Notes: generated by a model from the letters alone, not told the origin. A DNA stretch of 64,000 bases from Bacillus sp. SORGH_AS_0510 (GCF_030818775.1 NZ_JAUTAU010000001.1:3166001-3230000); one strand, 5' to 3'. Numbered from the stretch's first letter, positions 45,315 through 54,597 are shown. Numbers and translations: made by a program.

Positions 45315-45352
45315 AGCCCCATATCCAACACCTGGAATGGGGCTCATTTTTT
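45315..45352 (+). terminator. Terminator after ndh
   Basis: Stem AGCCCCAT/ATGGGGCT with a T-run. Confidence 0.75.
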
Positions 45353-45375
45353 ATAGTATGATCGTACCAATCCAC

Positions 45376-45744
45376 TTACACCCACTCTAAAAATTCAAGC
45401 CGATTTCCAAAAGGGTCATTTACATGTATTCTGCTTGCTCCAGGAAGATTATCATCTTCTTGGAAGGCAATTTCATGCTTTTTCAGATGTACCTTTAATT
45501 CCTCAATATTTTCTACAACAAACGCGGGATGTGCCTTTTTGGCAGGTGAGAACGGTTTTTCTACACCGATGTGAAGCTGGAAGGTTCCAAATTCAAACCA
45601 AACTCCACCTCGTTTCTTTAATTCTTCTGGTTTTTCGACCTCCATAAGTCCTAAGAGCTCACCAAAGAAATTTCTTGCATCCTCTTCACAGCCTTGTGGC
45701 GCAGCAAGTTGTATATGATCAATTTTCTTTATTTCAAAAGCCAT
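45376..45744 (-). CDS. VOC-family (glyoxalase-like) protein
   Basis: A 122-residue single-domain VOC protein starting at the ATG after GGAGGGAT. Metal-site positions are IDHIQLAAP at the N-terminus, FQLHIGVEKP in the middle and NDPFGNRLEFLEW at the end. Members include glyoxalases, dioxygenases and antibiotic-binding proteins; the specific role is unknown. It is monocistronic. Confidence 0.85.
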   Translation of the reverse strand: MAFEIKKIDHIQLAAPQGCEEDARNFFGELLGLMEVEKPEELKKRGGVWFEFGTFQLHIGVEKPFSPAKKAHPAFVVENIEELKVHLKKHEIAFQEDDNLPGASRIHVNDPFGNRLEFLEWV

Positions 45745-45840
45745 GTTTATCCCTCCGTTTAGGTACATTTATATTATTCTATTTTATAAAATTTATAATT
45801 TTCTATCAAATTTTAATGGATTTCAAAAAAGTTAATGCAC

Positions 45841-45889
45841 AATGTAAAAAGAGGCTAACCCCAAAGAAAGGAAGTTAACCTCTTTTTAC
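45841..45889. terminator. Bidirectional terminator upstream of the MITE copy
   Basis: GTAAAAAGAGG pairs with CCTCTTTTTAC around a GCTAAC/GTTAAC extension. The MITE target duplication begins within its right edge. Confidence 0.75.
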
Positions 45890-45893
45890 ATTA

Positions 45894-46139
45894 GGCGCTG
45901 TTAAACTTGCCTGTTGATTTCCGCTCCAGGCACTTCGCTTTCCGTGGGTGTTTTTCGGTGAGCCTCCTCGGCGAAACGCGCCTGCGGGGTCTCACCTGAA
46001 CCATACTCCCACAGGACATTGAATTGCATCTTGAATCCGCCCACGCACGAAGAAAATGCGATAGCATTTTCGAGGAGGCTTCGTGCCTTCCGCTCCAATC
46101 AACAGGGTGTATAAATAAACACTGTTCTTTAACAAAGCC
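45894..46139. mobile_element. MITE-like element, 246 bp, copy 1
   Basis: The terminal inverted repeats GGC-x-x-TGTTAAA are flanked by a perfect 8-bp duplication TTACATTA (45886-45893 and 46140-46147). Internal hairpins include GAAAATGC/GCATTTTC and GCACGAAG/CTTCGTGC. There is no transposase or coding frame with a ribosome site. The right target duplication contains the stop codon of the ABC permease gene. Confidence 0.88.
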
Positions 46140-46144
46140 TTACA

Positions 46145-47125
46145 TTAATAAACATCCTTCTTTGTGAATACAACAAATGAAACAAGTAGTGCTGCTGCCC
46201 ACCAGACGAACAAGACCATTAGGGAGAAGGAGAGATTCATCCCTTCAATCGGAGGAGCCGAGCCCTTCATATAATCCGTTAAACGGAGGTTTACCATAAA
46301 GAAATACTTAGCCGATTCCCATGATGAAACCATATTACTCAAAATTGCTCCTGATATTAAAGCGGCAAGCATGACGCCCATTCCTGCGGCTGTACTTCGA
46401 ATCAAAACAGATAACATAAAGGAAAGAGTACCCACAACAATGGAAACAAACCAAACTAAGCCAAAATCCATCAATAAAAACTTCCAAAGGCTAAGCAGTT
46501 TCACGTCTGTTGTATTTAATCCTGTTTCCGTTACATTAAATCCTGTTAATATCGGTGCCCCCCAACCATTATAACCAAATACTATCCCAGAAATAAGATA
46601 GGAAAGGATCCCAGCAATAGCTATTATTAAGGAAACAGCTAAGCACAGTGTAATATATTTACTTAGCAGGACCTTCCATCTTCTTACTGGACGCGTCAAC
46701 AGCAGTTTAATGGAACCTAAACTATGCTCGGAGGACACTAAATCACTGGCAATCACCATAACCATTAAAGGAATAAATAAATCTATGGAATTCTCAATAA
46801 ATATTCTCATAAATGTTGGCGCACCAGGTTCGGCTGGATTAATATCATGGTCCAAATAATATTGTTGTTGCTGTAAGGATATTTGCAATTGCTTCTTCCA
46901 CTCATCCGTGATCCGGCTACTGCTCAAACGGTTTGTCGTATCAACAATTTGCTGCTGTAAAATCGTGCGCCAATCACTAGTCCCTAATTTTTCACGCTGC
47001 GTCTCAACCTGCTTATACTGCGCATATGTAAATAACAAAACTAAAACGCCAATAATGATGGCAATCACAACTAGTCTCTTTTTGGCAATCAACTTCATCA
47101 TTTCATTCTGAATCAACCTATTCAA
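46145..47125 (-). CDS. ABC-2 type permease
   Basis: A 326-residue membrane protein. One N-terminal helix is followed by a Gln/Lys-rich extracytoplasmic segment and a block of five helices, with the ABC-2 signature EHSLGSIKLLLTRPVRRWKV. It partners the adjacent ATPase, probably in peptide or bacteriocin/antibiotic resistance, or in membrane protein handling. The TTG at 47125, five bases after GGGGTGA, is the best start and lies inside the ATPase gene end. Its stop codon lies in the MITE target duplication. Confidence 0.87.
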   Translation of the reverse strand: MNRLIQNEMMKLIAKKRLVVIAIIIGVLVLLFTYAQYKQVETQREKLGTSDWRTILQQQIVDTTNRLSSSRITDEWKKQLQISLQQQQYYLDHDINPAEPGAPTFMRIFIENSIDLFIPLMVMVIASDLVSSEHSLGSIKLLLTRPVRRWKVLLSKYITLCLAVSLIIAIAGILSYLISGIVFGYNGWGAPILTGFNVTETGLNTTDVKLLSLWKFLLMDFGLVWFVSIVVGTLSFMLSVLIRSTAAGMGVMLAALISGAILSNMVSSWESAKYFFMVNLRLTDYMKGSAPPIEGMNLSFSLMVLFVWWAAALLVSFVVFTKKDVY

Positions 47126-48032
47126 TGGAGTCACCCCCTGTAAGTTCGAGGAATAAATCTTCAAGCACTGGCATTTTTCGATTCATCTCCGTTACTGAAA
47201 CCCCAGCAAGAACAAGCTGTTTATTCCATTCAGGAACATTTTGCTCATCGAACTCTGTCACAAGTGTTCCATCATCTCTTTCTTCAATCGTAGTTAAAGT
47301 AGACAATACTTGTTTCCCTGTTTCAAACGGATGGACTTGCCAGACTACTTTTTCTCGATTGGACAGTAGTTGCTGGACCGTATCTATACGAATGACCGAC
47401 CCTTTTGAAATAATAGCTACCCGATCACAGAGTAATTGAATTTCACTTAATAAATGACTCGAGACAAGAACACTCAATCCTTCCTTCTCTGCTAAAAAGC
47501 GGATAAATTGGCGCATTTCACGAATTCCGGCAGGATCTAGACCATTTGTCGGTTCATCGAGGATTAACACTCTCGGGTTTCCTAACAAGGCTTGTGCAAT
47601 TCCAAGACGTTGTCTCATTCCAAGTGAGTACGTTTTAACCTTATCATGAATCCTTTCACTTAAACCAACCAAGTCCGTTACCTCTCTAATCCGTTCCTCT
47701 CCGATACCGTCAAGCATCCGAGCAAAATGAAGCAAATTATTATAACCAGATAAATAAGGATATAATTCTGGATTTTCCACAATACAGCCCAAATTTTTCA
47801 TTGCCTCATAAAAATGAGTTTCAATGTTATATCCACAAATCTGAATACTTCCAGATGTAGGTTTAATAAGACCCACAAGCATCCGAATCGTAGTTGTTTT
47901 ACCAGCCCCATTTGGTCCTAGGAAACCAAACACTTCACCCTCATGTAAATCAAAGGTTAACCCTTTAATGATTTCTCTTCTCCCAATTTCTTTTTTTAGA
48001 TTTTTTACAGATAACGTTATACTTTTCTCCAT
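47118..48032 (-). CDS. ABC transporter ATPase (BcrA-like)
   Basis: A 304-residue ATPase with Walker A GPNGAGKTT, signature LGMRQRLGIAQALL, Walker B VLILDEPTNGLDPAG and switch His in SSHLLSE. The C-terminal extension resembles bacitracin-type exporters. It energises the following permease. GAGAGGG precedes the ATG. It follows the SGNH gene by 13 bases in one operon. Confidence 0.92.
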   Translation of the reverse strand: MEKSITLSVKNLKKEIGRREIIKGLTFDLHEGEVFGFLGPNGAGKTTTIRMLVGLIKPTSGSIQICGYNIETHFYEAMKNLGCIVENPELYPYLSGYNNLLHFARMLDGIGEERIREVTDLVGLSERIHDKVKTYSLGMRQRLGIAQALLGNPRVLILDEPTNGLDPAGIREMRQFIRFLAEKEGLSVLVSSHLLSEIQLLCDRVAIISKGSVIRIDTVQQLLSNREKVVWQVHPFETGKQVLSTLTTIEERDDGTLVTEFDEQNVPEWNKQLVLAGVSVTEMNRKMPVLEDLFLELTGGDSIE

Positions 48033-48045
48033 TATTTCCCTCTCC

Positions 48046-48822
48046 TTACCAGGTGAGCAATGAGGCTACCCGTTCTGCAATTAAACGGTACCCTTTTGAA
48101 TTTGGATGAAACTTGTCAGAATATAAATAATCGTTGACCTTTAACTCAAATAAGTCAAACGTAGGGACAAATACAATTTTAGGGTAGGCTGCACTAATTT
48201 CCGCACTATCATAATTCCAATGTCGAACCACCTTTGACATCTCTTTTCCCTGGTCTAAATCAATAAATGGATTATACAATCCTATAAAAAACACATTGGC
48301 ATCCGGATTGTTCTTTCGGATTTGTTCGAATATAGCCTTAAGGTTTTCAAGATACTTTTTCTCGATTGTCGCAACATCATCCGTTCCAAAATCCATTATG
48401 GCTTTTCCACCTCGGAACAAATCGTTTCCGCCAATCGTTACAAGAACCAAGTCTGCTTTCTTAATCTGCCGCCCCACTTCTTTTTCTTGTACCTGTTTGC
48501 GGAGCTGATCTGATCTTTGGCCATTTATCCCCAGGTTGGTAATTTGGACAGGACCTTTTGTCTTTTCTTTAATTTCATCCATTAAAACCCCTACATATCC
48601 TTTACCTGTTTCGTCTCCTGTTCCTCTAGTTAACGAATCGCCTAAAGCAACAATGTTTAGTCCTTTTTTACTTTTCATTACTGTTTTTTCAGTCGTTCTT
48701 TCAGGTACTTTTTCTGGCTTCCCTGCATAATATTCTCCTACTGCCCAACCAAGTCCAATAAGCCAGATGAGGCAAAATAATACGGAGACGGCAGTAATTG
48801 AACGGATAAGATTTTTACTCAT
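48046..48822 (-). CDS. Membrane-anchored SGNH/GDSL lipase-esterase (YpmR-like)
   Basis: A 258-residue hydrolase with an N-terminal anchor helix. Catalytic blocks are GDSLTRG (about 60-66), the oxyanion Gly in NLGINGQ, GGND, and the late Asp/His in SDKFHPNSKGY. It may deacylate lipids or wall polymers outside the cell. First gene of an operon with the ABC pair. AAGGAAG precedes the ATG. Confidence 0.9.
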   Translation of the reverse strand: MSKNLIRSITAVSVLFCLIWLIGLGWAVGEYYAGKPEKVPERTTEKTVMKSKKGLNIVALGDSLTRGTGDETGKGYVGVLMDEIKEKTKGPVQITNLGINGQRSDQLRKQVQEKEVGRQIKKADLVLVTIGGNDLFRGGKAIMDFGTDDVATIEKKYLENLKAIFEQIRKNNPDANVFFIGLYNPFIDLDQGKEMSKVVRHWNYDSAEISAAYPKIVFVPTFDLFELKVNDYLYSDKFHPNSKGYRLIAERVASLLTW

Positions 48823-48942
48823 AAAAACTTCCTTTCTGGCCTTTTCTATTATTTAATCACAGTTCGGCTTTGAAACAAACTTTCAACCTCCTTATTTCAC
48901 AAACATTCAATAACTTTTTCAAAAGAATGTTTCTTAAATGAT

Positions 48943-49186
48943 GGCTCTGTTAAACCTGCCTGTTGATTTACGCTCCAGGTGCTTCGCTTTCCGTGGGTGT
49001 TTCGGAGAGCCTCCTCGGAGAAACGCGCCTGCGGGGTCTCCCTTAAACCATACTCCCACAGGACATTGAATAAGCTTCATCGAATCTTCACCGCACGAAG
49101 GAAATGCGATAGCATTTTCGAGGATCTTCGCACCTTCCGCTCCAATCAACAGTGTGTAAAAATCAACACTGTTCTTTAACACAGCC
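48943..49186. mobile_element. MITE-like element, 244 bp, copy 2
   Basis: Same orientation as the 45894 copy. Ends are GGCTCTGTTAAA and TTTAACACAGCC, flanked by a perfect 8-bp duplication TAAATGAT (48935-48942 and 49187-49194). The inner hairpin AAATGC/GCATTT is conserved. With copy 1 it brackets the SGNH/ABC operon as direct repeats. The 48823-48942 stretch before it shows no gene. Confidence 0.9.
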
Positions 49187-49195
49187 TAAATGATA

Positions 49196-49224
49196 AAAAG
49201 CCGATTCCCATAATGGGAACCGGC
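49196..49224 (-). terminator. Terminator after hmp
   Basis: CCGATTCCCA pairs with TGGGAACCGG (near-perfect) and is followed by TTTTTA on the minus strand. Confidence 0.75.
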
Positions 49225-49237
49225 CACATCTATATAA

Positions 49238-50452
49238 CTATTCTTCTAAATTGCCCATTGGTCCAAAGAATTCAAAGTGAATTCTATCTTCCTTGACTCC
49301 TAATTCTTTTAATGCGCGATTGATGGCCTTCATGAAAGGTACTGGTCCACAGAAATAGAAATCGGCTTGATCTTTATCAACCTTTTCCTCCAACCATTCA
49401 CGTGTGATATATCCTTCTACATCAAAACGATTGTATTTTCGGTCATCTTCCGTTGGAGAATCATAGAAGAAAAATGATTTCACTGTTTCAAGCTTTGTTA
49501 AATCTTCCACTTCATTTCTAAGTGCATGAACATTACCATTTTGTGCTGCATGAACAAAAGTTACCTCTCTGTTTGGCTGAATCTCAACAACAGTTTTTAA
49601 CATACTCATCATCGGTGTTAATCCAACACCACCACTTAACAAGACGACAGGTGTAACCTTTTCTGTATTTAAAATAAAGTCGCCAGCAGGCACACTGACT
49701 TTTAGAATATCGCCTTCCTTCACTCCGTCATGAAGGTAATTTGATACTCTACCATCTGGATTTCCTGCTCCTACTTCACGTTTTACACTAATTCTGTAAT
49801 AGTCTTTACCAGGAGCATCGGATAAGCTGTATTGACGGATATGTGTGAAATCTTCTCTCTCAAATTCCATTTTAATACTGATGTATTGTCCTGGAATAAA
49901 AGTAGCAATACCCTTATTATCTTCTGGTTTTAGATAAAAAGAAGTAATAACATCGCTCTCCACTACTTTACGGTCAACAATAAAACGTCTGAATCCTTCC
50001 CAACCGCCATCTTGTTTTTCAGCCTCATCATACATTTCTGCTTCTACACTGATAAAAGCATCTGCAATAAGGTTATATGCTTGCGCCCATGCATCGATGA
50101 TCTCATCAGTTGCTGCATCTCCTAACACATCTTTGATAGCAAGCAGCAAATGCTTTCCAACAATCGGATAATGCTCAGGTTTAATTCCAAGACTGCGGTG
50201 CTTATGTGCAATTTGTTTTACAACTGGCAGAATAGCCTCTAGGTTATCAATGTACATAGCAGCAGCATAAACTGTGCCTGCTAATGCTTTTTGCTGACGG
50301 CCTTGCTTCTGATTTGCATGATTAAATATATTTAATAGTTCAGGATGATTTCCAAACATAAGTTGATAAAAACGTGTTGTAATAGTTTCTCCATGTTTTT
50401 CTAAAACGGGTACTGTAGATTTAATAATTTCAATTGTTTTTTGATTTAACAA
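49238..50452 (-). CDS. hmp: Flavohemoglobin, nitric oxide dioxygenase
   Basis: A 404-residue three-domain protein. A globin domain with proximal His in the VKQIAHKHRSLGI region is followed by an FAD domain with RQYSLSDAPG and GRVSNYLHD, and an NAD domain with LSGGVGLTPMMSML and YFCGPVPFM. It oxidises NO to nitrate. The TTG at 50452 follows AGGAGTGAT; the longer reading lacks a site. An FNR-like palindrome lies about 70 bases upstream. Confidence 0.95.
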   Translation of the reverse strand: MLNQKTIEIIKSTVPVLEKHGETITTRFYQLMFGNHPELLNIFNHANQKQGRQQKALAGTVYAAAMYIDNLEAILPVVKQIAHKHRSLGIKPEHYPIVGKHLLLAIKDVLGDAATDEIIDAWAQAYNLIADAFISVEAEMYDEAEKQDGGWEGFRRFIVDRKVVESDVITSFYLKPEDNKGIATFIPGQYISIKMEFEREDFTHIRQYSLSDAPGKDYYRISVKREVGAGNPDGRVSNYLHDGVKEGDILKVSVPAGDFILNTEKVTPVVLLSGGVGLTPMMSMLKTVVEIQPNREVTFVHAAQNGNVHALRNEVEDLTKLETVKSFFFYDSPTEDDRKYNRFDVEGYITREWLEEKVDKDQADFYFCGPVPFMKAINRALKELGVKEDRIHFEFFGPMGNLEE

Positions 50453-50519
50453 AGTAATCACTCCTATATACGTTATCACTGTCTGCATAGTGATTATATG
50501 AGATTTATTACAATGATTA

Positions 50520-50535
50520 AGTGATTTAAATCACA
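50520..50535. promoter_or_regulatory. FNR/CRP-like palindrome upstream of hmp
   Basis: AGTGATTTAAATCACA matches TGTGA-N6-TCACA with one mismatch. It is 68 bases before the hmp start. Control by an FNR-type oxygen regulator is inferred. Confidence 0.6.
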
Positions 50536-50737
50536 CATTGTTATATTTGAATAATTCGAACTAGTTCAAAAATCATTGACTACCGAAAAATCTATCAATT
50601 ACTCCTTTTTTAAAATAATGATGATTTTTTTTGTCAGTTCTTTTTTTGAGTATGACAAATGTAACTTGACTACCTATTCAAAGCTCTTGTATCGTTTAGT
50701 GTGGTTATAGAGAATTCCACTGGAGGAAGAAGATTTT

Positions 50738-51586
50738 ATGAATAAACCAAAGATTGCGTGGATTACAGATACTACTGCTTCTCTAAGTAAAGAATTTATT
50801 GAACAGCATCATATACATGTCATCCCTTTGCACGTTGTAATTAATGATGAATTCTACAAGGAAACTGTTGACATTAGCGAAGAAGAGTTTTATGAACGTA
50901 TGAAAAATGAAGAAGGAAAATTTCAATCCTCACAGCCTTCTATTTCAGACTTTGTCGACTTATATAGTAAATTAAAGGAAGAATATGATTTTGGAGTAGC
51001 CATTCATGCATCTAGCCTGTTAACTGGAACCTACCAATCATCTGTAATGGCAGCTGAAATGGAAGACTTTAAACTATATGCATTTGATTCGCAAACGGGG
51101 TCGTTTCCCCTTTCCTTTTTAGTAAAAAGAGGAATAGAGTTAGCTGAACAGGGTGTAGAAATTAACGATATAATGTCCCATTTAAACGGTTTGCTTGACA
51201 AGACGCGCTTATATTTGATTCCTTCAAACCTTGATCAGCTTCATAAAAGCGGCAGGGTATCAGGCAGCCAAAAAATAATAGCTTCCCTCTTTAATATCAA
51301 GCCGATTTTATCCATTGAAGAAGGTGCTGCCAAAATTAAAGATAAAGTTCGTACGGATAAAAAAGTCATTGCATGGCTTGTGAATAAATTGAAAGAGGAC
51401 CTAGAGACCAAAACAGTGAAAAAGGTTGCGATTGTTCATGCAAACGATATCAAGAAAGCAACTGAGCTGGAAAAAGTAATGAAAGAGACTTTCCCCACAA
51501 TTGAAACTGAAATATTAATGCTCATTACGGTTGCTGGTGTTCATACCGGTGTTGGTACAATTGGCTTGTCATGGGTGTGTGAATAA
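50738..51586 (+). CDS. DegV-family fatty-acid-binding protein
   Basis: A 282-residue cytoplasmic protein with the DegV start IAWITDTTASLSKEF and the fatty-acid-binding region SSLLTGTYQSSVMAAE and LHKSGRVSGSQ. DegV/FakB proteins hold a fatty acid for phosphorylation by FakA. Which acid it binds is unknown. GGAGG precedes the ATG. A terminator follows. Confidence 0.92.
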   Translation: MNKPKIAWITDTTASLSKEFIEQHHIHVIPLHVVINDEFYKETVDISEEEFYERMKNEEGKFQSSQPSISDFVDLYSKLKEEYDFGVAIHASSLLTGTYQSSVMAAEMEDFKLYAFDSQTGSFPLSFLVKRGIELAEQGVEINDIMSHLNGLLDKTRLYLIPSNLDQLHKSGRVSGSQKIIASLFNIKPILSIEEGAAKIKDKVRTDKKVIAWLVNKLKEDLETKTVKKVAIVHANDIKKATELEKVMKETFPTIETEILMLITVAGVHTGVGTIGLSWVCE

Positions 51587-51612
51587 AGAGGCCGAATTTT
51601 GGCCTCTTTTAC
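51585..51612 (+). terminator. Terminator after the DegV gene
   Basis: Stem AAAGAGGCC/GGCCTCTTT with a T-run. Confidence 0.85.
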
Positions 51613-51704
51613 TATAGAAAATATATTGGTTAATTCATCCAATTTAGTCTAATATAAAGAGAGAGTCATAGTTTTAACAAAATCAAATGATTGGATTGGA
51701 ACGG

Positions 51705-52286
51705 ATGAGAAAAAGGTTATTGACCTATTTGAGTATACTTGTAGTATTAGGGTTAATTTATGTTGGTGTCTTGCAGTTTAAGATTAGTCAGCATATTCAA
51801 ACGGATGTACCCAAACATGTCGATTATATTATTGTTCTAGGGGCAAGGGTAAAAGGAACTGTTCCTTCTCTTGCATTCGCAAGCCGGATTAAGGCTGCAG
51901 CCAGTTATTTAAAGGAAAACGAAAATACTATCGCAATCGCTTCTGGCGGAAAAGGGCCTGGTGAAGATATTACTGAGGCTGAGTCGATCAGAAGAGAACT
52001 TATCAAGTTGGGTATCAGTGAGTCTCGTATCTTGTTGGAAGACCGTTCCACAGATACCTATGAAAATATAGAGTACTCTAAAAAGTTGATTCCGAAAAAT
52101 GCGGACTCGGGATTGATTGTGACTAATACGTTTCATATTTACCGTGCTGTTTCCATTGCAAAAGACCAGGGTCTAGAGGTAAATGGGCTGCCTGCGAAAA
52201 CCCCGTTACAGGCTGTAGTAAAATCCTATATTCGTGAATATTTGGCGATTACTAAGTTTTATTTAAAAAGATACTTACTAGATTAA
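51705..52286 (+). CDS. YdcF/SanA-like DUF218 membrane protein
   Basis: About 193 residues with one N-terminal helix and a DUF218 domain: YIIVLGARV, ASGGKGPGEDITEAE and TDTYENIEYS. Family members act in envelope biogenesis or vancomycin-like stress. An alternative ATG at 51687 is less well supported; both have weak ribosome sites. It is monocistronic. Confidence 0.85.
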   Translation: MRKRLLTYLSILVVLGLIYVGVLQFKISQHIQTDVPKHVDYIIVLGARVKGTVPSLAFASRIKAAASYLKENENTIAIASGGKGPGEDITEAESIRRELIKLGISESRILLEDRSTDTYENIEYSKKLIPKNADSGLIVTNTFHIYRAVSIAKDQGLEVNGLPAKTPLQAVVKSYIREYLAITKFYLKRYLLD

Positions 52287-52287
52287 A

Positions 52288-52320
52288 AAAAGAGGTTGAT
52301 TCACAAAGTCAACCTCTTTT
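52288..52320. terminator. Bidirectional terminator
   Basis: Stem AAAGAGGTTGA/TCAACCTCTTT flanked by A- and T-runs between convergent genes. Confidence 0.85.
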
Positions 52321-52323
52321 ACG

Positions 52324-52884
52324 TTATTTCGTTTTTGCATAAACGCATGTATCTCTTATTTCTATCCCATCGGCTGACAATCCGTCATTTTTTAAGATCC
52401 CCTCTAATGTGAATCCTAACTTTTCTGGAATTGCCCGGCTTTTCGAATTATTTGAGTCGCAGCGAATTTCCACTCGACGGGCTTTCAGCTCCGTAAAGGC
52501 AAATTCTGTGATTGCATGTGTGGCTTCAGTGATATAACCTTTTCCACTATGCCTCGTATCAATCCAGTAGCCAATTTCAAATTTTGGAACACTCCAGTTA
52601 ATTCTATGTAAGCCGGAAGACCCGATAAATTCTCGTGTTTCTTTATCATAAAGGTGCAACCGAAGGTCTTCACGAGTCAAAAACTTTGCGTGTGCTTCCC
52701 TCATATTCACTTCGACATCTTCTACTGTTTGATTTCTATGTGCCCACGGCATATATTCCTTCAGTTCAGTTAAAGAAGCCTGCATGGCGTCATATACGGC
52801 CTTTCCATCTCCAGGCATGGGTTTGCGAATGAGTAGTCTTTCTGTGGTCAACTGCTCTGGAAAGTCGATGAGTATCGGTTTCAT
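52324..52884 (-). CDS. RimJ/RimL-type GNAT acetyltransferase
   Basis: A 186-residue acetyltransferase with an N-terminal TERLLIRKPMPGDG, typical of ribosomal-protein N-acetyltransferase-like members, and a WIDTRHSGKGYITEAT acetyl-CoA loop. Substrates may be proteins, spermidine or drugs. AAAGGAGG precedes the ATG. A 21-bp tandem repeat begins about 70 bases upstream of the start. Confidence 0.88.
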   Translation of the reverse strand: MKPILIDFPEQLTTERLLIRKPMPGDGKAVYDAMQASLTELKEYMPWAHRNQTVEDVEVNMREAHAKFLTREDLRLHLYDKETREFIGSSGLHRINWSVPKFEIGYWIDTRHSGKGYITEATHAITEFAFTELKARRVEIRCDSNNSKSRAIPEKLGFTLEGILKNDGLSADGIEIRDTCVYAKTK

Positions 52885-52956
52885 TGTTCAAATCCTCCTT
52901 TTAACTACTATACAATTCGCTAGGATGCTGTAAATTCCTTTTAATAAAAATTATTT

Positions 52957-53082
52957 CTACACAAAATCAGGTTTTTTCTACACAAATTTAGATTATATCT
53001 ACACAAATTCAGCCTTTATCTACACATTTTCGGTATATATCTACACGGTTTTGAGATATATCTACAAATACACACAAAAAAG
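52957..53082. repeat. 21-bp tandem repeat, six copies
   Basis: CTACAC starts recur at exactly 21-base intervals: 52957, 52978, 52999, 53020 and 53041, with CTACAA at 53062. The consensus is CTACACAAATTC plus nine variable A/T-rich bases. Two helical turns per unit put every core on the same DNA face. It lies between the acetyltransferase start and the proS terminator. Confidence 0.9.
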
Positions 53083-53107
53083 GCCCTCCTAAAAAGGAAG
53101 AGCCCCC
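53076..53107 (-). terminator. Terminator after proS
   Basis: GGGCTCTTCC pairs imperfectly with AGGAGGGCC and is followed by a T-run on the minus strand. Confidence 0.7.
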
Positions 53108-53111
53108 ATTC

Positions 53112-54542
53112 TTAGTATGCTTTTGCCCAGTAAACCATCTTAGTAGCTTCTTTGCCGCAGCATACACATTTGTCAGAAACTTGTTCTTGTTCAAATGGCA
53201 TACATCTTGAAGTTGCCCCAGTTTCTTCTTTAATTTTGTCCTCACAAGCTACATCTTCACACCACATAGCTTTGATAAATCCTGGCTTCTCCTCTAGAGT
53301 TTCTTTTAACTCAGGAAGTGTAGTCGCTAGAGAAGTTCTTTCTTCACGGTGATTCAATGCCTTGTTGTATAAATTAGTCTGAATCTCGTCAAGTAACGCA
53401 ACAAGTTTAGTTTCCAATTCATCCATTGGTACAATGACCTTTTCTAAGGTATCGCGTCTTACCAATACTACCTGTTTATTTTCAATATCCTTTGGTCCAA
53501 CCTCTAGACGAACTGGAACACCCTTCATTTCGTACTCATTGAACTTCCAGCCTGGCTTTTTATCGCTTGCATCAATATCAACACGCGCAACCTGTCCTAG
53601 TGACTTTTTCAAATCATAGGCAAAGTCCAGCACCCCTTCTTTATGCTGAGCAATAGGTACAATCATGACTTGGGTTGGAGCCGCTTTTGGAGGAATGACT
53701 AGACCGCGGTCGTCCCCATGCACCATGATTAATGCCCCAATGATTCTTGTTGTAAAGCCCCAAGAAGTTTGGTGAACATACTGTAGTTTACCTTCTTTAT
53801 CCGTGTACTGAATGTTAAAAGCTTCCGCAAAACCAGTACCAAAGTGGTGCGAGGTACCAGACTGCAACGCTTTTCCGTCGTGCATTAAGCTTTCAATAGT
53901 AAAAGTCGCTTTTGCACCCGCAAACTTTTCTTTTTCTGTTTTTTGTCCCTTTACAACTGGAATCGCAAGGATTTCCTCACAAATCGCTGCATATACATTT
54001 AACATTTTAATGGTTTCTTCCATTGCCTCTTCATCTGTTGCATGGGCAGTATGGCCTTCCTGCCATAAAAATTCTAATGTACGTAAGAATGGACGTGTTG
54101 TTTTTTCCCAGCGAACAACGTTAGCCCATTGATTATAAAGCTTTGGTAAATCTCTGTATGAATGAATGATATTACTATAATGCTCACAAAAAAGAACCTC
54201 AGAAGTTGGGCGGACAACCAAACGCTCAGCTAATTCTTCAGAACCGCCGTGTGTAACCCATGCTACTTCTGGAGCAAAGCCTTCCACGTGGTCTTTTTCC
54301 TTTTGTAATAAGCTTTCTGGAATGAATAAAGGCATATAGACATTCTCATGTCCAGTTTCTTTGATGCGACGATCTAATTCGTTTTTAATATTATCCCATA
54401 AAGCATATCCGTACGGACGAATAATCATTGATCCGCGAACGCTTGAATAGTCAATTAAATCTGCTTTAGTTACAACATCTGTATACCACTGGGCGAAATC
54501 ATCATCCATCGCCGTGACATCTTTTACAAATTCCTTAGCCAT
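53112..54542 (-). CDS. proS: Prolyl-tRNA synthetase, archaeal/eukaryotic-like type
   Basis: A 476-residue class II synthetase of the short form without the editing insertion, ending in the typical KMVYWAKAY. Class II motifs include motif 2 around [20 protein letters not shown], and a zinc-binding-like Cys set near the C-terminus (CEDV, CMPF, CVCCG). It charges tRNA-Pro. It is controlled by an upstream T-box leader. The ATG follows GAGGTG. Confidence 0.96.
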   Translation of the reverse strand: MAKEFVKDVTAMDDDFAQWYTDVVTKADLIDYSSVRGSMIIRPYGYALWDNIKNELDRRIKETGHENVYMPLFIPESLLQKEKDHVEGFAPEVAWVTHGGSEELAERLVVRPTSEVLFCEHYSNIIHSYRDLPKLYNQWANVVRWEKTTRPFLRTLEFLWQEGHTAHATDEEAMEETIKMLNVYAAICEEILAIPVVKGQKTEKEKFAGAKATFTIESLMHDGKALQSGTSHHFGTGFAEAFNIQYTDKEGKLQYVHQTSWGFTTRIIGALIMVHGDDRGLVIPPKAAPTQVMIVPIAQHKEGVLDFAYDLKKSLGQVARVDIDASDKKPGWKFNEYEMKGVPVRLEVGPKDIENKQVVLVRRDTLEKVIVPMDELETKLVALLDEIQTNLYNKALNHREERTSLATTLPELKETLEEKPGFIKAMWCEDVACEDKIKEETGATSRCMPFEQEQVSDKCVCCGKEATKMVYWAKAY

Positions 54543-54597
54543 CTTGACACCTCATTAAATTTATTAAAATAAATACACAGAGCTTCCGTATACATGC

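Noticed and set aside
45901..46098. Leftward 65-codon frame inside MITE copy 1, with a similar 82-codon frame at 48934-49182
   Set aside because: They resemble each other only because the element is repeated. Neither has a ribosome site, and frame-breaking differences occur between copies.
53009..53245. Leftward frame across the 21-bp repeats reading as a heptad-like peptide
   Set aside because: It is antisense-frame sequence from proS joined to the repeat. There is no ribosome site, and the peptide arises because 21 is a multiple of three.
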